A DNA stretch of 15,581 nucleotides from NCBI GenBank assembly GCA_023433655.1, contig JAEYUE010000225.1, positions 1-15,581 on the forward strand, given 5' to 3'. The position numbers and the translations under genes were made by a program. Numbering within the stretch: the stretch's first letter is position 1; each line of letters begins with the position of its first letter. The notes under the pieces are model-generated. The model ran no database searches, was not told where the DNA came from, and was given only the letters and a program-made list of their open reading frames with translations. This document shows, piece by piece, positions 1 through 7,063 of this stretch. The stretch comes from Pseudomonadota bacterium. Its GTDB lineage: Bacteria > Pseudomonadota > Alphaproteobacteria > Caulobacterales > Caulobacteraceae.

Positions 1-735
1 GCCTACCTGTACCGGTACGAGCTCGAACTGCCGGTCGACCAGGTCCCGACCCTTATGGCCCGGCACGAACAGGCCTGCGTCGCGGCCGGCCCCGCCGTCT
101 GTCAGGTGATCGGCTCCGAGTCCCGCCGCTACGGCCGCGACAACCTCAGCGCCCAGCTTGAGATCCGGGCCACCCCGGCCTGGGTCGCCGCCTTCCGCGC
201 CCGCCTCGGCGGCGACGCCGAGGGCGCCGGCGGCCGCATCGCCCAGCAGGCCACCGACAGCGAGGACCTGACGCGCAGCCTCGTCGACACCGAGGCCCGC
301 CTGACCGCCCTGACCACCCTGCGCGACCGCCTCCAGCAGCTTCTCGCCAACCGCTCCGGACCGCTGGAACAGGTGCTCGCCACCGAGCGCGAATTGGCGC
401 GGGTCCAGGGCGAGCTGGACGCCACCCGCTCCGCCCTCGAGGTCATGCGCACCCGCGTCGACACCTCCCGCGTCATCGTCCAGTACAGCGCCCTCGGCCA
501 GCTCGCGCCGGACAGCGCCTTCCGCCCGGTCTCCGACGCCCTGTCCAACGCCTTGGCCGTGTTCATGACCGGCGTCGCCGGGCTGATCCTCTTCCTCGCC
601 GGCGCCCTGCCCTTCGCCCTCGTCGGCGTCCCGCTGGTCTGGCTCATCCTCCGCTGGCGCCGCCGCCTGCGCGACCGCCGCCTCGCCGAAAAGCGCACCG
701 AACGCGAGGCGGCGGGCCTGACGCCGGACACGTGA
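1..735 (+). CDS. DUF4349 domain-containing membrane protein (5' truncated)
   Basis: The reading frame is open from the first base of the window, so the start and any N-terminal signal or lipobox lie outside; 244 codons are visible. The visible part begins with a beta-rich segment (AYLYRYELELPVDQVPTL). A long Glu/Arg/Leu-rich heptad-like region follows at about visible residues 86-158, which I read as a coiled coil. A hydrophobic segment at about 185-218 (LAVFMTGVAGLILFLAGALP) comes next, then a strongly basic tail (RWRRRLRDRR). A globular extracytoplasmic domain, a coiled coil and a C-terminal membrane anchor is the usual DUF4349 layout. Members are often lipoproteins or inner-membrane proteins of unknown function. 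It ends TGA at 733-735, converging on ilvE 48 bp away. The family call is fairly secure; no specific role can be given. Confidence 0.8.
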   Translation, partial: AYLYRYELELPVDQVPTLMARHEQACVAAGPAVCQVIGSESRRYGRDNLSAQLEIRATPAWVAAFRARLGGDAEGAGGRIAQQATDSEDLTRSLVDTEARLTALTTLRDRLQQLLANRSGPLEQVLATERELARVQGELDATRSALEVMRTRVDTSRVIVQYSALGQLAPDSAFRPVSDALSNALAVFMTGVAGLILFLAGALPFALVGVPLVWLILRWRRRLRDRRLAEKRTEREAAGLTPDT

Positions 736-757
736 GGGTTCCTTGCGCAGCCCCGGA

Positions 758-779
758 CAGGGCGGGCCGACCCGTCCTG
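758..779. terminator. Hairpin between convergent DUF4349 gene and ilvE
   Basis: A 9-bp stem (CAGGGCGGG at 758-766 with CCCGTCCTG at 771-779, one G-T pair) closes a CCGA loop in the 48-bp gap between two convergent genes. There is no T-tract on either side, so it may be a weak bidirectional terminator or an mRNA 3'-end stabiliser. Position and symmetry are the only support. Confidence 0.4.
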
Positions 780-783
780 GACC

Positions 784-1659
784 CTACCCGCCCCGCACCA
801 GCCGGCCGTAGTCCTCCATCAGCCCGAGGCTCAGCGCCCCCGGCGTGAACCGGTATTCCCCGATCTCGCTCACCGGCGTCACCTCCGCCGCCGTGCCGGT
901 CAGGAAGCATTCGCTGAAGCTCGACAGCTCCTCGCGCCGGATGTGGCGCACCACCACCTCGAGCCCCTTGGCCTTCGCGATCTCGATCACCGTCTGGCGG
1001 GTGATGCCGTCGAGGATGGCGTCGACCGGCGGCGTGTGCAGCACCCCGTCCTGGACGAAGAAGACATTGGCCCCGGTCGCCTCGGCGACATAGCCGCGCC
1101 AGTCCAGCATCATGGCGTCGGCGTAGCCGCGCCGCTCCGCCGCCGTCTTGGACAGGGTGCAGATCATGTACAGCCCTGCCGCCTTGGCCGCCGAGGGAGC
1201 GGTGGCCGGGTCCGGGCGGCGCCACTTCGACCACTCCAGGCGGATGCCGCGGGCCTTCGTCTCCGGGTCGAAATAGCTGGGCCATTCCCACACCGCGATG
1301 GCCACGCGCGGGCGATTATGGACGGCCGAGACGCTGACCGCCTCCGGGCCGAGAAAGGCCACGGGCCGCACGTAGCAGTCGCTCAGCCCCATCTTCTCGC
1401 AGGTCGCCTTGCAGGCCGCGTCGATCTCGGCCACGCTGTAGGGAAGGTCGAAATCGAGCAGGTTCGCCGAACGTTTCAGCCGTTCGCTGTGCGGGGTCAG
1501 CTTGAAGATTTCGCCGCCGTACATACGCTCACCCTCGAAAACCGACGAGCCGTAGTGCAGGGCATGGGTCAGAACGTGCGTTTTCGCGTCGCGCCACGAC
1601 ACGAAATCCCCGTCCATCCAGATCCAGCCGTCACGATCGTCGAAAGGAACGAAGGCCAT
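784..1659 (-). CDS. ilvE: Branched-chain amino acid aminotransferase (class IV, PLP)
   Basis: This 291-residue protein is a fold-type IV PLP aminotransferase. It interconverts Leu, Ile and Val with their 2-oxo acids using glutamate/2-oxoglutarate, the last step of branched-chain amino acid synthesis, in the cytosol. The PLP lysine is Lys159 in APSAAKAAGLY. The PLP-phosphate region follows at 190-198 (YVAEATGAN, with Glu193), then GVLHTPP (205-211), ILDGITRQ (215-222) and the C-terminal FLTGTAAEVTPV (252-263). The N-terminal HYGSSVFEG (35-43) is typical of the family. The length matches the short alphaproteobacterial form. The ATG at 1659 has a GGGAGA Shine-Dalgarno upstream on the minus strand. 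A candidate promoter lies at 1689-1717. It is divergent from the two-component genes. A D-amino-acid aminotransferase or ADC lyase of the same fold is less likely given the TGTAAEVTPV motif. Confidence 0.95.
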   Translation of the reverse strand: MAFVPFDDRDGWIWMDGDFVSWRDAKTHVLTHALHYGSSVFEGERMYGGEIFKLTPHSERLKRSANLLDFDLPYSVAEIDAACKATCEKMGLSDCYVRPVAFLGPEAVSVSAVHNRPRVAIAVWEWPSYFDPETKARGIRLEWSKWRRPDPATAPSAAKAAGLYMICTLSKTAAERRGYADAMMLDWRGYVAEATGANVFFVQDGVLHTPPVDAILDGITRQTVIEIAKAKGLEVVVRHIRREELSSFSECFLTGTAAEVTPVSEIGEYRFTPGALSLGLMEDYGRLVRGG

Positions 1660-1688
1660 TGAAGAACGTCTCCCGCGCAGTCCCCACG

Positions 1689-1717
1689 GTTAGAGCCGCC
1701 GCCGCAGGCCGGGTCAA
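1689..1717 (-). promoter_or_regulatory. Candidate housekeeping promoter of ilvE
   Basis: On the minus strand TTGACCC (1717-1711), a 14-nt spacer and GCTCTAAC (1696-1689) match the described Caulobacter housekeeping consensus TTGACGS-N10-14-GCTANAWC at 6/7 and 6/7 defined positions. A start near 1683 would give ilvE a leader of about 24 nt that still holds the Shine-Dalgarno. The -35 element lies only 6 bp from the first codon of the divergent response-regulator gene. Confidence 0.55.
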
Positions 1718-1723
1718 CGGCGC

Positions 1724-2455
1724 ATGACCGACGTTCGTCCGCACGGCCGCTCCGGCCCCGTCGCCGGCCCGGGAGCGGGTCGTCACCTGCTGGTCGTCGA
1801 CGACGACGACCGAATCCGCGAGCTGCTCAAGGAGTTCCTGACCCGCGAGGGCTACCGGGTCACCGGGGCGGCCCACGCCGCGGCGGCGAAGCGGCTGATG
1901 GAGCTGATCGAGTTCGACCTCGTCATCCTCGACGTGATGATGCCGGGCGAAAGCGGCTTCGACCTGACCACCTGGGTCCGCTCCAAGGCCGAGACCTCGA
2001 AAACCCCGGTCCTGCTGCTCACCGCCCGCGGCGATCCCGACGACCGCATCGAGGGCCTGTCGCGGGGCGCCGACGACTACATGTCCAAGCCCTTCGACCC
2101 GCGCGAGCTGGCCCTGCGCGTCGACGCCATCCTGCGCCGCACCGGCGGCAAGCCCCTGACCCCGCGCGAGATCAAGCTGGGTCCGGCGGTGTTCGACATG
2201 GAGCGGCTCGAGCTGACCCGCGACGGCAAGATACAGCGCCTGACCGAGGCCGAGGCCCAGCTGCTCAAGACCCTGGCCATCCACGCCCACGCCCCGGTGG
2301 AGCGCATGAGCCTGTCGCCCGACACCGCCGACATCACCGGCCGCGCCGTCGACGTCCAGGTCACCCGCCTGCGCCGCAAGCTGGAAGCCGACCCCAAGAA
2401 CCCGCGCTACCTCCAGACCGTGCGCGGCGTCGGCTACATGCTGGCCCCGGACTGA
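1724..2455 (+). CDS. OmpR/PhoB-family two-component response regulator
   Basis: This 243-residue DNA-binding response regulator receives phosphate from the kinase encoded next to it. The receiver domain spans about residues 21-138: acidic pocket VVDDDD (24-29), phospho-acceptor Asp70 in LVILDVMMPG, Thr100 in LLLTARG and Lys122 in MSKPFDP. A winged-helix effector domain covers about 148-243, with the recognition-helix region AVDVQVTRLRRKLEADP (208-224) and wing QTVRGVGYM (231-239). The ATG at 1724 has no convincing Shine-Dalgarno. No other start lies between it and the receiver fold, so it may be translated from a short or absent leader. The first 20 residues are a Gly/Pro-rich extension not needed for the fold. 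The kinase start follows 7 nt after the stop, indicating one operon. The subfamily (OmpR-like or the related PetR group of alphaproteobacteria) cannot be fixed from sequence alone. Confidence 0.93.
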   Translation: MTDVRPHGRSGPVAGPGAGRHLLVVDDDDRIRELLKEFLTREGYRVTGAAHAAAAKRLMELIEFDLVILDVMMPGESGFDLTTWVRSKAETSKTPVLLLTARGDPDDRIEGLSRGADDYMSKPFDPRELALRVDAILRRTGGKPLTPREIKLGPAVFDMERLELTRDGKIQRLTEAEAQLLKTLAIHAHAPVERMSLSPDTADITGRAVDVQVTRLRRKLEADPKNPRYLQTVRGVGYMLAPD

Positions 2456-2462
2456 GCCGCCG

Positions 2463-3806
2463 GTGCGGTGGCTCCCCGCCAACGTCTGGGCCCGCGTGCT
2501 CAAACGGCGCCTGCCCACCTCGCTGTGGGGCCGGTCGCTGCTGATCATCGTCCTGCCGGTGCTGGTCATGCAGGTGGCGGTCACCTGGGCCTTCTTCGAC
2601 ATGCACTGGCAGACGGTGACCGCCCGTCTCTCCGACGGCCTGGCCGGGGACGTCGCCTGGGCCTCCGAGAGCTACGCCGACGACCCGACGCCTCAGAACC
2701 TCGCGGTCATCGCCGACCGGGCCCAGCGCTCGATGTCCCTGTCGGTCGACTTGCGCGAGGGCGACGTGCTGCCCGCCGAGCCCGACCGCGGCCCCATCGG
2801 AGTGGTCGACCGCACCCTGGGCGAGGCGCTGGCGTCGCGGGTCGACCGCCCGGTCTGGTTCTCGACCACCCGCTATCCCGCCTATGTCGACATCCGGGTG
2901 CAGCACGCCGACGGCGTGCTGCGGATCATCGCCCCGCGCGAACGCGCCGTCGCCACCCAGGCCCACATCTTCGTGGTCTGGCTGTTTCTCGCCACCCTCC
3001 TGCTGATGGGCGTCGCCATCCTGTTCATCCGCAACCAGGTCCGCGCCATCGAGCGTCTCGCCGAGGCCGCCGAGGCCTTCGGACGCGGCGAGGCGCGCGA
3101 ACGCTTCAAGCCGCACGGGGCCCGCGAGGTGCGGGCGGCGGCCAAGGCCTTCATGGACATGCGCGACCGCATCCAGCGCCATATCGAGCAGCGCACCGCC
3201 CTGCTCGCCTCGGTCAGCCACGACCTGCGCACCCCGCTGACCCGCCTGCGCCTCGAACTGGCCCTCGCCCCGCCGTTCAAGCGCGCCGCCGCCATGCAGG
3301 GCGACCTCGACGAGATGGAGCATATGATCGACGAATACCTCGCCTTCGCCCGCGGCGAGGCCGGCGAGGCGGCCCAGACGGTGTCGGTCCGTGACCTGCT
3401 CGCCACCGCCGGCGAGGATGCCCGCCGCGGCGGCGCGGCGGTCGAGATCCAGTCGCCGGACGAGCTGACCGCCACCTTGCGCCCGCTGGCCATCAAGCGG
3501 GCGTTGGCCAACCTGGCCGGCAACGCCGCCGCCCATGGCGAACACGTCCGCCTCGCCGCCCGCGCCCTGCCCTCCGGCGGGCTGGAGATCACCGTCGAGG
3601 ACGACGGCCCCGGCATCCCGCCCGAGATGCACGAGGAGGCCTTCCGGCCCTTCTCCCGCCTCGACGACTCGCGCAACCAGAACCGCAAGGGCGTCGGCCT
3701 CGGCCTGGCCATCGCCCGCGACGTGGCCCGCAGCCACGGCGGCGACATCACCCTCGCGCGCAGCGACCTCGGCGGCCTCCGCGCCGTGCTGCGCCTGCCC
3801 GGCTGA
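2463..3806 (+). CDS. EnvZ-like transmembrane sensor histidine kinase
   Basis: This 447-residue inner-membrane histidine kinase is the cognate partner of the upstream regulator. Its layout matches EnvZ: a basic N-terminus, a first membrane helix at about 24-46 (LLIIVLPVLVMQVAVTWAFF), a periplasmic domain of about 120 residues, a second helix at about 168-190, and a HAMP linker to about 240. The dimerisation/phospho-acceptor helix has His253 in SVSHDLRTPLTRLRLEL. The catalytic ATPase domain shows an N-box around Asn350/Asn354, DDGPG (380-384) and GVGLGLAIA (410-418). All residues needed for autophosphorylation appear intact. It starts with GTG at 2463, 7 nt after the regulator's stop, consistent with translational coupling. 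EnvZ-like sensors respond to osmotic or envelope conditions, but the ligand here is unknown. A small secreted protein follows 64 nt downstream. Confidence 0.93.
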   Translation: MRWLPANVWARVLKRRLPTSLWGRSLLIIVLPVLVMQVAVTWAFFDMHWQTVTARLSDGLAGDVAWASESYADDPTPQNLAVIADRAQRSMSLSVDLREGDVLPAEPDRGPIGVVDRTLGEALASRVDRPVWFSTTRYPAYVDIRVQHADGVLRIIAPRERAVATQAHIFVVWLFLATLLLMGVAILFIRNQVRAIERLAEAAEAFGRGEARERFKPHGAREVRAAAKAFMDMRDRIQRHIEQRTALLASVSHDLRTPLTRLRLELALAPPFKRAAAMQGDLDEMEHMIDEYLAFARGEAGEAAQTVSVRDLLATAGEDARRGGAAVEIQSPDELTATLRPLAIKRALANLAGNAAAHGEHVRLAARALPSGGLEITVEDDGPGIPPEMHEEAFRPFSRLDDSRNQNRKGVGLGLAIARDVARSHGGDITLARSDLGGLRAVLRLPG

Positions 3807-3870
3807 TTGTCTTGCGGAGCGGCGGCGTGAGAACCATCTGCTGAACCGACAAGCGTTTCGGAGGATGAAG

Positions 3871-4365
3871 ATGCGCAGACTGGCCTTTCTAGCCCCGCTC
3901 GGCGCCCTCCTCGCTGTGGCCGCCACGCCGGCCGCGGCCGATCCCGCCTCGGTCACCGTCACCCTCGGCCCCGACCTCAAGGAAAAGTCCGCCGAACTGG
4001 GCGAGGGCGACGTCCGTCGCCAGGCTGACCGTCTCGCCGAGGTAGTCCGCCGCGCCCTCGCCGGCGCCGGAGAGCTGGACGGCGCCCGGATCGATCTGGT
4101 CCTGACCGATCTGCAGCCCAACCGCCCGACCATGGAGCAGATGACCCGCCGTCCCGGGCTCGACGGCCACCGCAGCCTGTCCATCGGCGGCGCCGCGATC
4201 GAAGGCAGCATCACCACGGCCGACGGCCGCGTTCTGCCGGTTCGCTACGACCGGTATTCCAACAACCTGTCCGATGTGCGCGGCTACGCCACCTGGCAGG
4301 ACGCCGAGCGCGCCTACGAACGGCTGGCGGTGCGGCTGGCCGACGGCCGCTACGTCAGCCGCTGA
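3871..4365 (+). CDS. Small secreted protein of unknown function
   Basis: This is a 164-residue protein with a clear Sec signal peptide: basic MRR, a hydrophobic core (LAFLAPLGALLAVAA), and a likely cleavage after TPAAA before DPASV (residue 23/24). The GGAGG at 3860-3864 is 6 nt before the ATG at 3871, so I chose this start over the in-frame ATG at 3865. The mature part has a beta strand (SVTVTLG), an amphipathic helix (50-66), then strands around IDLVLTDLQPNRPT (74-87), SLSIGGAAIEGSITTADG (102-119) and VLPVRYDRYS. A final helix is TWQDAERAYERLAVRLADG. This order loosely recalls DUF3313/DUF4410 periplasmic proteins, but I do not recognise the family. There is no lipobox cysteine, so it is probably soluble and periplasmic. 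It lies 64 nt downstream of the histidine kinase and overlaps the 3' end of proC by 11 bp. Confidence 0.75.
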   Translation: MRRLAFLAPLGALLAVAATPAAADPASVTVTLGPDLKEKSAELGEGDVRRQADRLAEVVRRALAGAGELDGARIDLVLTDLQPNRPTMEQMTRRPGLDGHRSLSIGGAAIEGSITTADGRVLPVRYDRYSNNLSDVRGYATWQDAERAYERLAVRLADGRYVSR

Positions 4366-5161
4366 TCTCCCGGGCGCGCCGGACAGCCGCCTCGATCGCC
4401 GCCCCCGCCGCCCGGTCCAGTTCCCCGCCCTGATTCATCGCGTCCAGCCCGGCCCGGGTGGTGCCCCCGGGCGAGGCCACGCGGGCAACGAGATCCTCCA
4501 GCGCCGCGCCGGTCTCCGCCCCGGCTCCCGCCGAGCGCAGCGCCCCCCGCGCCAGCCGCCCGGCCGCCTCGGCCGGAAGCCCTTCGGCCTGGCCGGCCCG
4601 GGCCAGGGCCTGGACGAAGGCGTAGATGAAGGCGGGCGCCGATCCGGCGGTCGCGGTCGCGGCATCCATCAGATTCTCGTCCTGAAGCTCCACCACGTCG
4701 GCGATACGCTCGAACAGGGCTCGCCCCCGCTCCCGCGCCGCATCGTCCGCCGACCACAGGGCGGCCACGCCCCGCGCCTGCGCCACCCCGGTCGTCGGCA
4801 TCACCCGCGCGACCGGGCGCCGGGCCACAGCGGCGATCGCGTCCGCCCGCACCCCGGCCATCACTGAAACCATCACAGCCGCCGCCGGCAGGCTTTCCAG
4901 CAGGGGCTCCAGCGCCCCGCGCCACATCGCCGGCTTGACCGCCAGCACCACGGCCCGCGCCCCGGCCAGCGCCTCGGCCGGAGGATTGACGCGCGCGCCC
5001 CTCGACCGCGCCGCCTCGGCGGCCGGCTTCTCAGACGGCGTCAGGATGATCAGCCTGTCCGGATCGACCGTCCCCGTCGCCAGCCAGCCTTCCAGTATGG
5101 CGGACCCCAGCCGTCCGCAGCCCACCAGGACGACGGCGCCGGAGATGGGAGAATGCGTCAT
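4355..5161 (-). CDS. proC: Pyrroline-5-carboxylate reductase
   Basis: This 268-residue cytosolic enzyme reduces 1-pyrroline-5-carboxylate to proline with NAD(P)H, the final step of proline synthesis. The N-terminal Rossmann motif is VGCGRLGSAI (13-22), followed by the second cofactor segment LAVKP (73-77). The C-terminal dimerisation/active-site domain shows ATATAGSAPAFIYAF (168-182) and the family signature VASPGGTTRAGLDAM (228-242). The stretch usually written MPNTP reads MPTTGV here (121-126), so a normally conserved Asn is Thr. The start ATG at 5161 is 4 nt after the ybjN-like stop, indicating one leftward operon with translational coupling. Its 3' end overlaps the convergent secreted-protein gene. 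The divergence at MPTTGV leaves a small chance that this is a paralogue with altered kinetics. Confidence 0.92.
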   Translation of the reverse strand: MTHSPISGAVVLVGCGRLGSAILEGWLATGTVDPDRLIILTPSEKPAAEAARSRGARVNPPAEALAGARAVVLAVKPAMWRGALEPLLESLPAAAVMVSVMAGVRADAIAAVARRPVARVMPTTGVAQARGVAALWSADDAARERGRALFERIADVVELQDENLMDAATATAGSAPAFIYAFVQALARAGQAEGLPAEAAGRLARGALRSAGAGAETGAALEDLVARVASPGGTTRAGLDAMNQGGELDRAAGAAIEAAVRRAREISG

Positions 5162-5165
5162 GGCC

Positions 5166-5669
5166 TCAGGCCGTGCCGACTGTCTCGAACAGGCAGGAGT
5201 CGATCGCCTCCTGCGGCTTCTTGTTGCCGCGGAGCATGAAGTCGAAGGCGGGGTAGTACCGATCCGCCGCCTCGACCGCCGCGTCGATCATCGACGCGGC
5301 CTGCCCAAGGGTTGGGCGCTCGCCCATCGGCAGGGCCAGGGAGTGGCGGAAGACGATCTCGCCGTCCTCGGCCCAGACCTCGAAATGGCCCATCCAGGTG
5401 CGCTGGTTGATCAGGCCGACCAGCTCGTAGGCCGCCGCGCGGCGCGCCTTCGAGGCCTGCAGATCCAGCGCGCAACACAGCTGCAGGCAGTCGCCCTCCG
5501 GCCGCCAGGCGAACCACAGCTCATAATCCTTCCAGTCGCCCGCCATCGCGAAGGCGAGGTCGCCTTCGTCGGTGCGGTCGAACGGCAGGTTCTCGGCCAC
5601 AAGGACGTGCTCCACGACATCCAGCGGGTCGTAGGGAACGTCGACTTCTTCGGGCCGTGCAGTGTCCAT
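5166..5669 (-). CDS. YbjN domain-containing protein
   Basis: This 167-residue soluble protein has no signal peptide or membrane segment. It has the YbjN-type fold pattern: an N-terminal helix after DPLDVVEHVLVAENLPF, alternating strands (DLAFAMAG, DYELWFAWR, CLQLCCALDL), a helix through ELVGLINQRTWMGHFEVW, and a C-terminal helix with the aromatic motif DRYYPAFDFMLRG. YbjN-family proteins are structurally like type III secretion chaperones. In enterobacteria YbjN affects motility and stress phenotypes, but the molecular role is not settled. The ATG at 5669 is preferred over the TTG at 5672, because GGAG lies 8 nt upstream of the ATG. It sits 4 nt before proC, a linkage I recall from other alphaproteobacteria, so co-expression with proC is likely. 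Confidence 0.85.
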   Translation of the reverse strand: MDTARPEEVDVPYDPLDVVEHVLVAENLPFDRTDEGDLAFAMAGDWKDYELWFAWRPEGDCLQLCCALDLQASKARRAAAYELVGLINQRTWMGHFEVWAEDGEIVFRHSLALPMGERPTLGQAASMIDAAVEAADRYYPAFDFMLRGNKKPQEAIDSCLFETVGTA

Positions 5670-5733
5670 CAAGGCGTCTCCGGGCGCGACTCACGCCCTC
5701 TTCGGGAACGGTAGGCGGGTTCGCAGATTCGGC

Positions 5734-6009
5734 TCAACCGGCTGCGTCCTGTGCGGGAGAAGCCGTTGTGGACGTTCCCTTCTGAGGCTTCTTCGCCGCC
5801 TTCAGCGTGGCGATTTCCGCCCGCAGCGCGGCGATTTCGGCCTTCAGGGCGTCGAACTCGTCGCGGCGCACCAGATCGAGATCGGCGGCGAAACGGTCGG
5901 CCTGGGCGCGGAACGCCGTCTTCGCCTCCTCGCCCGCCGCCTGGGCCAGACCCATGGCGCCCGTGGTCAGCTTGGCGAACTCGTCGAGGATGGGATTGCG
6001 CGTCTGCAT
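5734..6009 (-). CDS. UbiK-family accessory factor (BMFP/YqiC-like)
   Basis: This is a 91-residue protein beginning MQTRNPILDEFAKL. A first helix of about 40 residues is followed by a strong Leu/Ile/Ala heptad coiled coil at about 48-74 (DEFDALKAEIAALRAEIATL), then a polar, disordered Ala/Lys/Thr tail. This is the layout of the membrane fusogenic (BMFP)/UbiK family. UbiK in E. coli binds UbiJ and assists aerobic ubiquinone synthesis by the Ubi complex. The ATG at 6009 with GGAG upstream on the minus strand is a better start than the in-frame TTG at 6030. It is divergent from lgt across 178 bp and 64 nt upstream of the ybjN-like gene on the same strand. That linkage to lgt is, from memory, common in alphaproteobacteria. 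Whether it acts in ubiquinone synthesis here is inference from the family. Confidence 0.82.
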   Translation of the reverse strand: MQTRNPILDEFAKLTTGAMGLAQAAGEEAKTAFRAQADRFAADLDLVRRDEFDALKAEIAALRAEIATLKAAKKPQKGTSTTASPAQDAAG

Positions 6010-6037
6010 GGGACTCTCCGACTCGGGCAAGCGACGT

Positions 6038-6157
6038 CGTTAACGATGGTTGCCGGATATGGTGAACGAAACCTTGCTGTCGAGGTTCGGCGTGGCCGCA
6101 ATTGGGCGATCCGCCTGCCGAAATTTGAGGGACGGCGGCGGCGACGCTTGCTAAACC
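6038..6157. promoter_or_regulatory. Divergent ubiK / lgt control region
   Basis: The gap between the two divergent starts (6010-6187) holds a CGTTAACG palindrome at 6038-6045. It carries a TTAAC half-site, but I see no second half-site at the spacing expected for CtrA. Closer to lgt, TTGAGG (6125-6130) and GCTAAACC (6150-6157) resemble -35 and -10 elements; GCTAAACC fits the Caulobacter -10 consensus well, but the spacing is longer than usual. Two GANTC sites lie at the ubiK end (GACTC at 6012 and 6020). The promoter assignment is tentative. Confidence 0.3.
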
Positions 6158-6187
6158 GGACCTGACGAACCGCCTTCAGGAGCGCCC

Positions 6188-7063
6188 GTGCCTTTTCCCG
6201 AGTTCGACCCCGTCCTGTTCAGCATCGGTCCGCTGGATATCCGCTGGTACGCCCTCGCCTATGTCGCCGGCATCGTGCTCGGCTGGTGGTACGCCAACCG
6301 GCTGGCGCGCAACAATGCGGTCTGGCAGCCGGGCAAGCCGCCGGTGACCACCACCCAGCTCGACGACCTCGTACTGTGGATCACCCTCGGCATCATCCTC
6401 GGCGGCCGGTTCGGCTACGCCCTGTTCTACAAGCCCTCCCTGTACGCCGACCTGTTCACCGGCGCCGACTGGGGCGAGCGGCTGGCGCTGTTCCGTCTGT
6501 GGGACGGCGGCATGTCCTTCCACGGCGGCCTGATCGGGGTCTCGCTCGCGATCGTCTGGTTCGCGTGGAAGCACAGGATTCGCCTGCTCAGCCTCGGCGA
6601 CCTCGTGGCTCCGGTCGTGCCGCTGGGCCTGTTCTTCGGGCGGATCGCCAACTTCATCAATGGCGAGCTCTGGGGCCGCCCGACTGATGCGCCGTGGGGC
6701 ATGGTGTTCTGCAATCGCACCATCGAGACCATGTACGGCTTCTGCCCCGCCGGTCTCGAACCGCGTCACCCCAGCCAGCTCTACGAGGCGGGGCTCGAGG
6801 GCATCGCCCTCGCCCTGATACTGTGGTTCGCCGTCTACAAGGCGAAGCTGCTGGCCAAGCCCGGCTACGTCGCGGGCATCTTCCTGTTCGGCTACGGCCT
6901 CGTGCGCGCCTCGCTGGAGAATGTGCGCCAGCCCGACTTCGGCATGGAGAACCTCCCGCTCGGCCTGACCATGGGCATGATGCTGTCCATTCCGATGATG
7001 ATCGTCGGCGCCTGGCTGATCTGGCGCGCGTGGAGCCGGCCGCCGGTCGCCGCGGAGGCCTGA
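6188..7063 (+). CDS. lgt: Phosphatidylglycerol--prolipoprotein diacylglyceryl transferase
   Basis: Lgt transfers diacylglycerol from phosphatidylglycerol to the lipobox cysteine of prolipoproteins, the first step of lipoprotein maturation, in the inner membrane. This 291-residue protein has about seven hydrophobic segments. The family motifs are intact: IRWYALAY (18-25), GGRFGYALFY (72-81), HGGLIG with His112 (112-117), GRIANFINGELWGRP with Arg152 (151-165), PRHPSQLYE (192-200) and the C-terminal RASLENVRQPD (240-250). The GTG at 6188 is supported by AGGAG at 6178-6182, 5 nt upstream. It heads a tight operon: its TGA (7061-7063) is directly followed by the GTG of the methyltransferase gene. 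The gene should be essential or nearly so in a Gram-negative cell. Confidence 0.97.
   Translation: MPFPEFDPVLFSIGPLDIRWYALAYVAGIVLGWWYANRLARNNAVWQPGKPPVTTTQLDDLVLWITLGIILGGRFGYALFYKPSLYADLFTGADWGERLALFRLWDGGMSFHGGLIGVSLAIVWFAWKHRIRLLSLGDLVAPVVPLGLFFGRIANFINGELWGRPTDAPWGMVFCNRTIETMYGFCPAGLEPRHPSQLYEAGLEGIALALILWFAVYKAKLLAKPGYVAGIFLFGYGLVRASLENVRQPDFGMENLPLGLTMGMMLSIPMMIVGAWLIWRAWSRPPVAAEA

Noticed and set aside
3535..3870. Extending the secreted-protein gene upstream into the kinase gene
   Set aside because: The extra residues are Pro/Ala/Arg/Ser shadow sequence of the kinase ATPase domain, and the ATG at 3871 has both a good Shine-Dalgarno and a signal peptide.
2361..4217. 618-codon minus-strand frame across the kinase gene
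   Set aside because: It spans the regulator end, the kinase and the secreted gene on the opposite strand and has Arg/Gly/Ala-rich composition typical of GC-rich antisense frames.
6038..6045. CtrA site in the ubiK/lgt gap
   Set aside because: Only a single TTAAC half-site; the expected second TTAA at 7-bp spacing is absent on either side.
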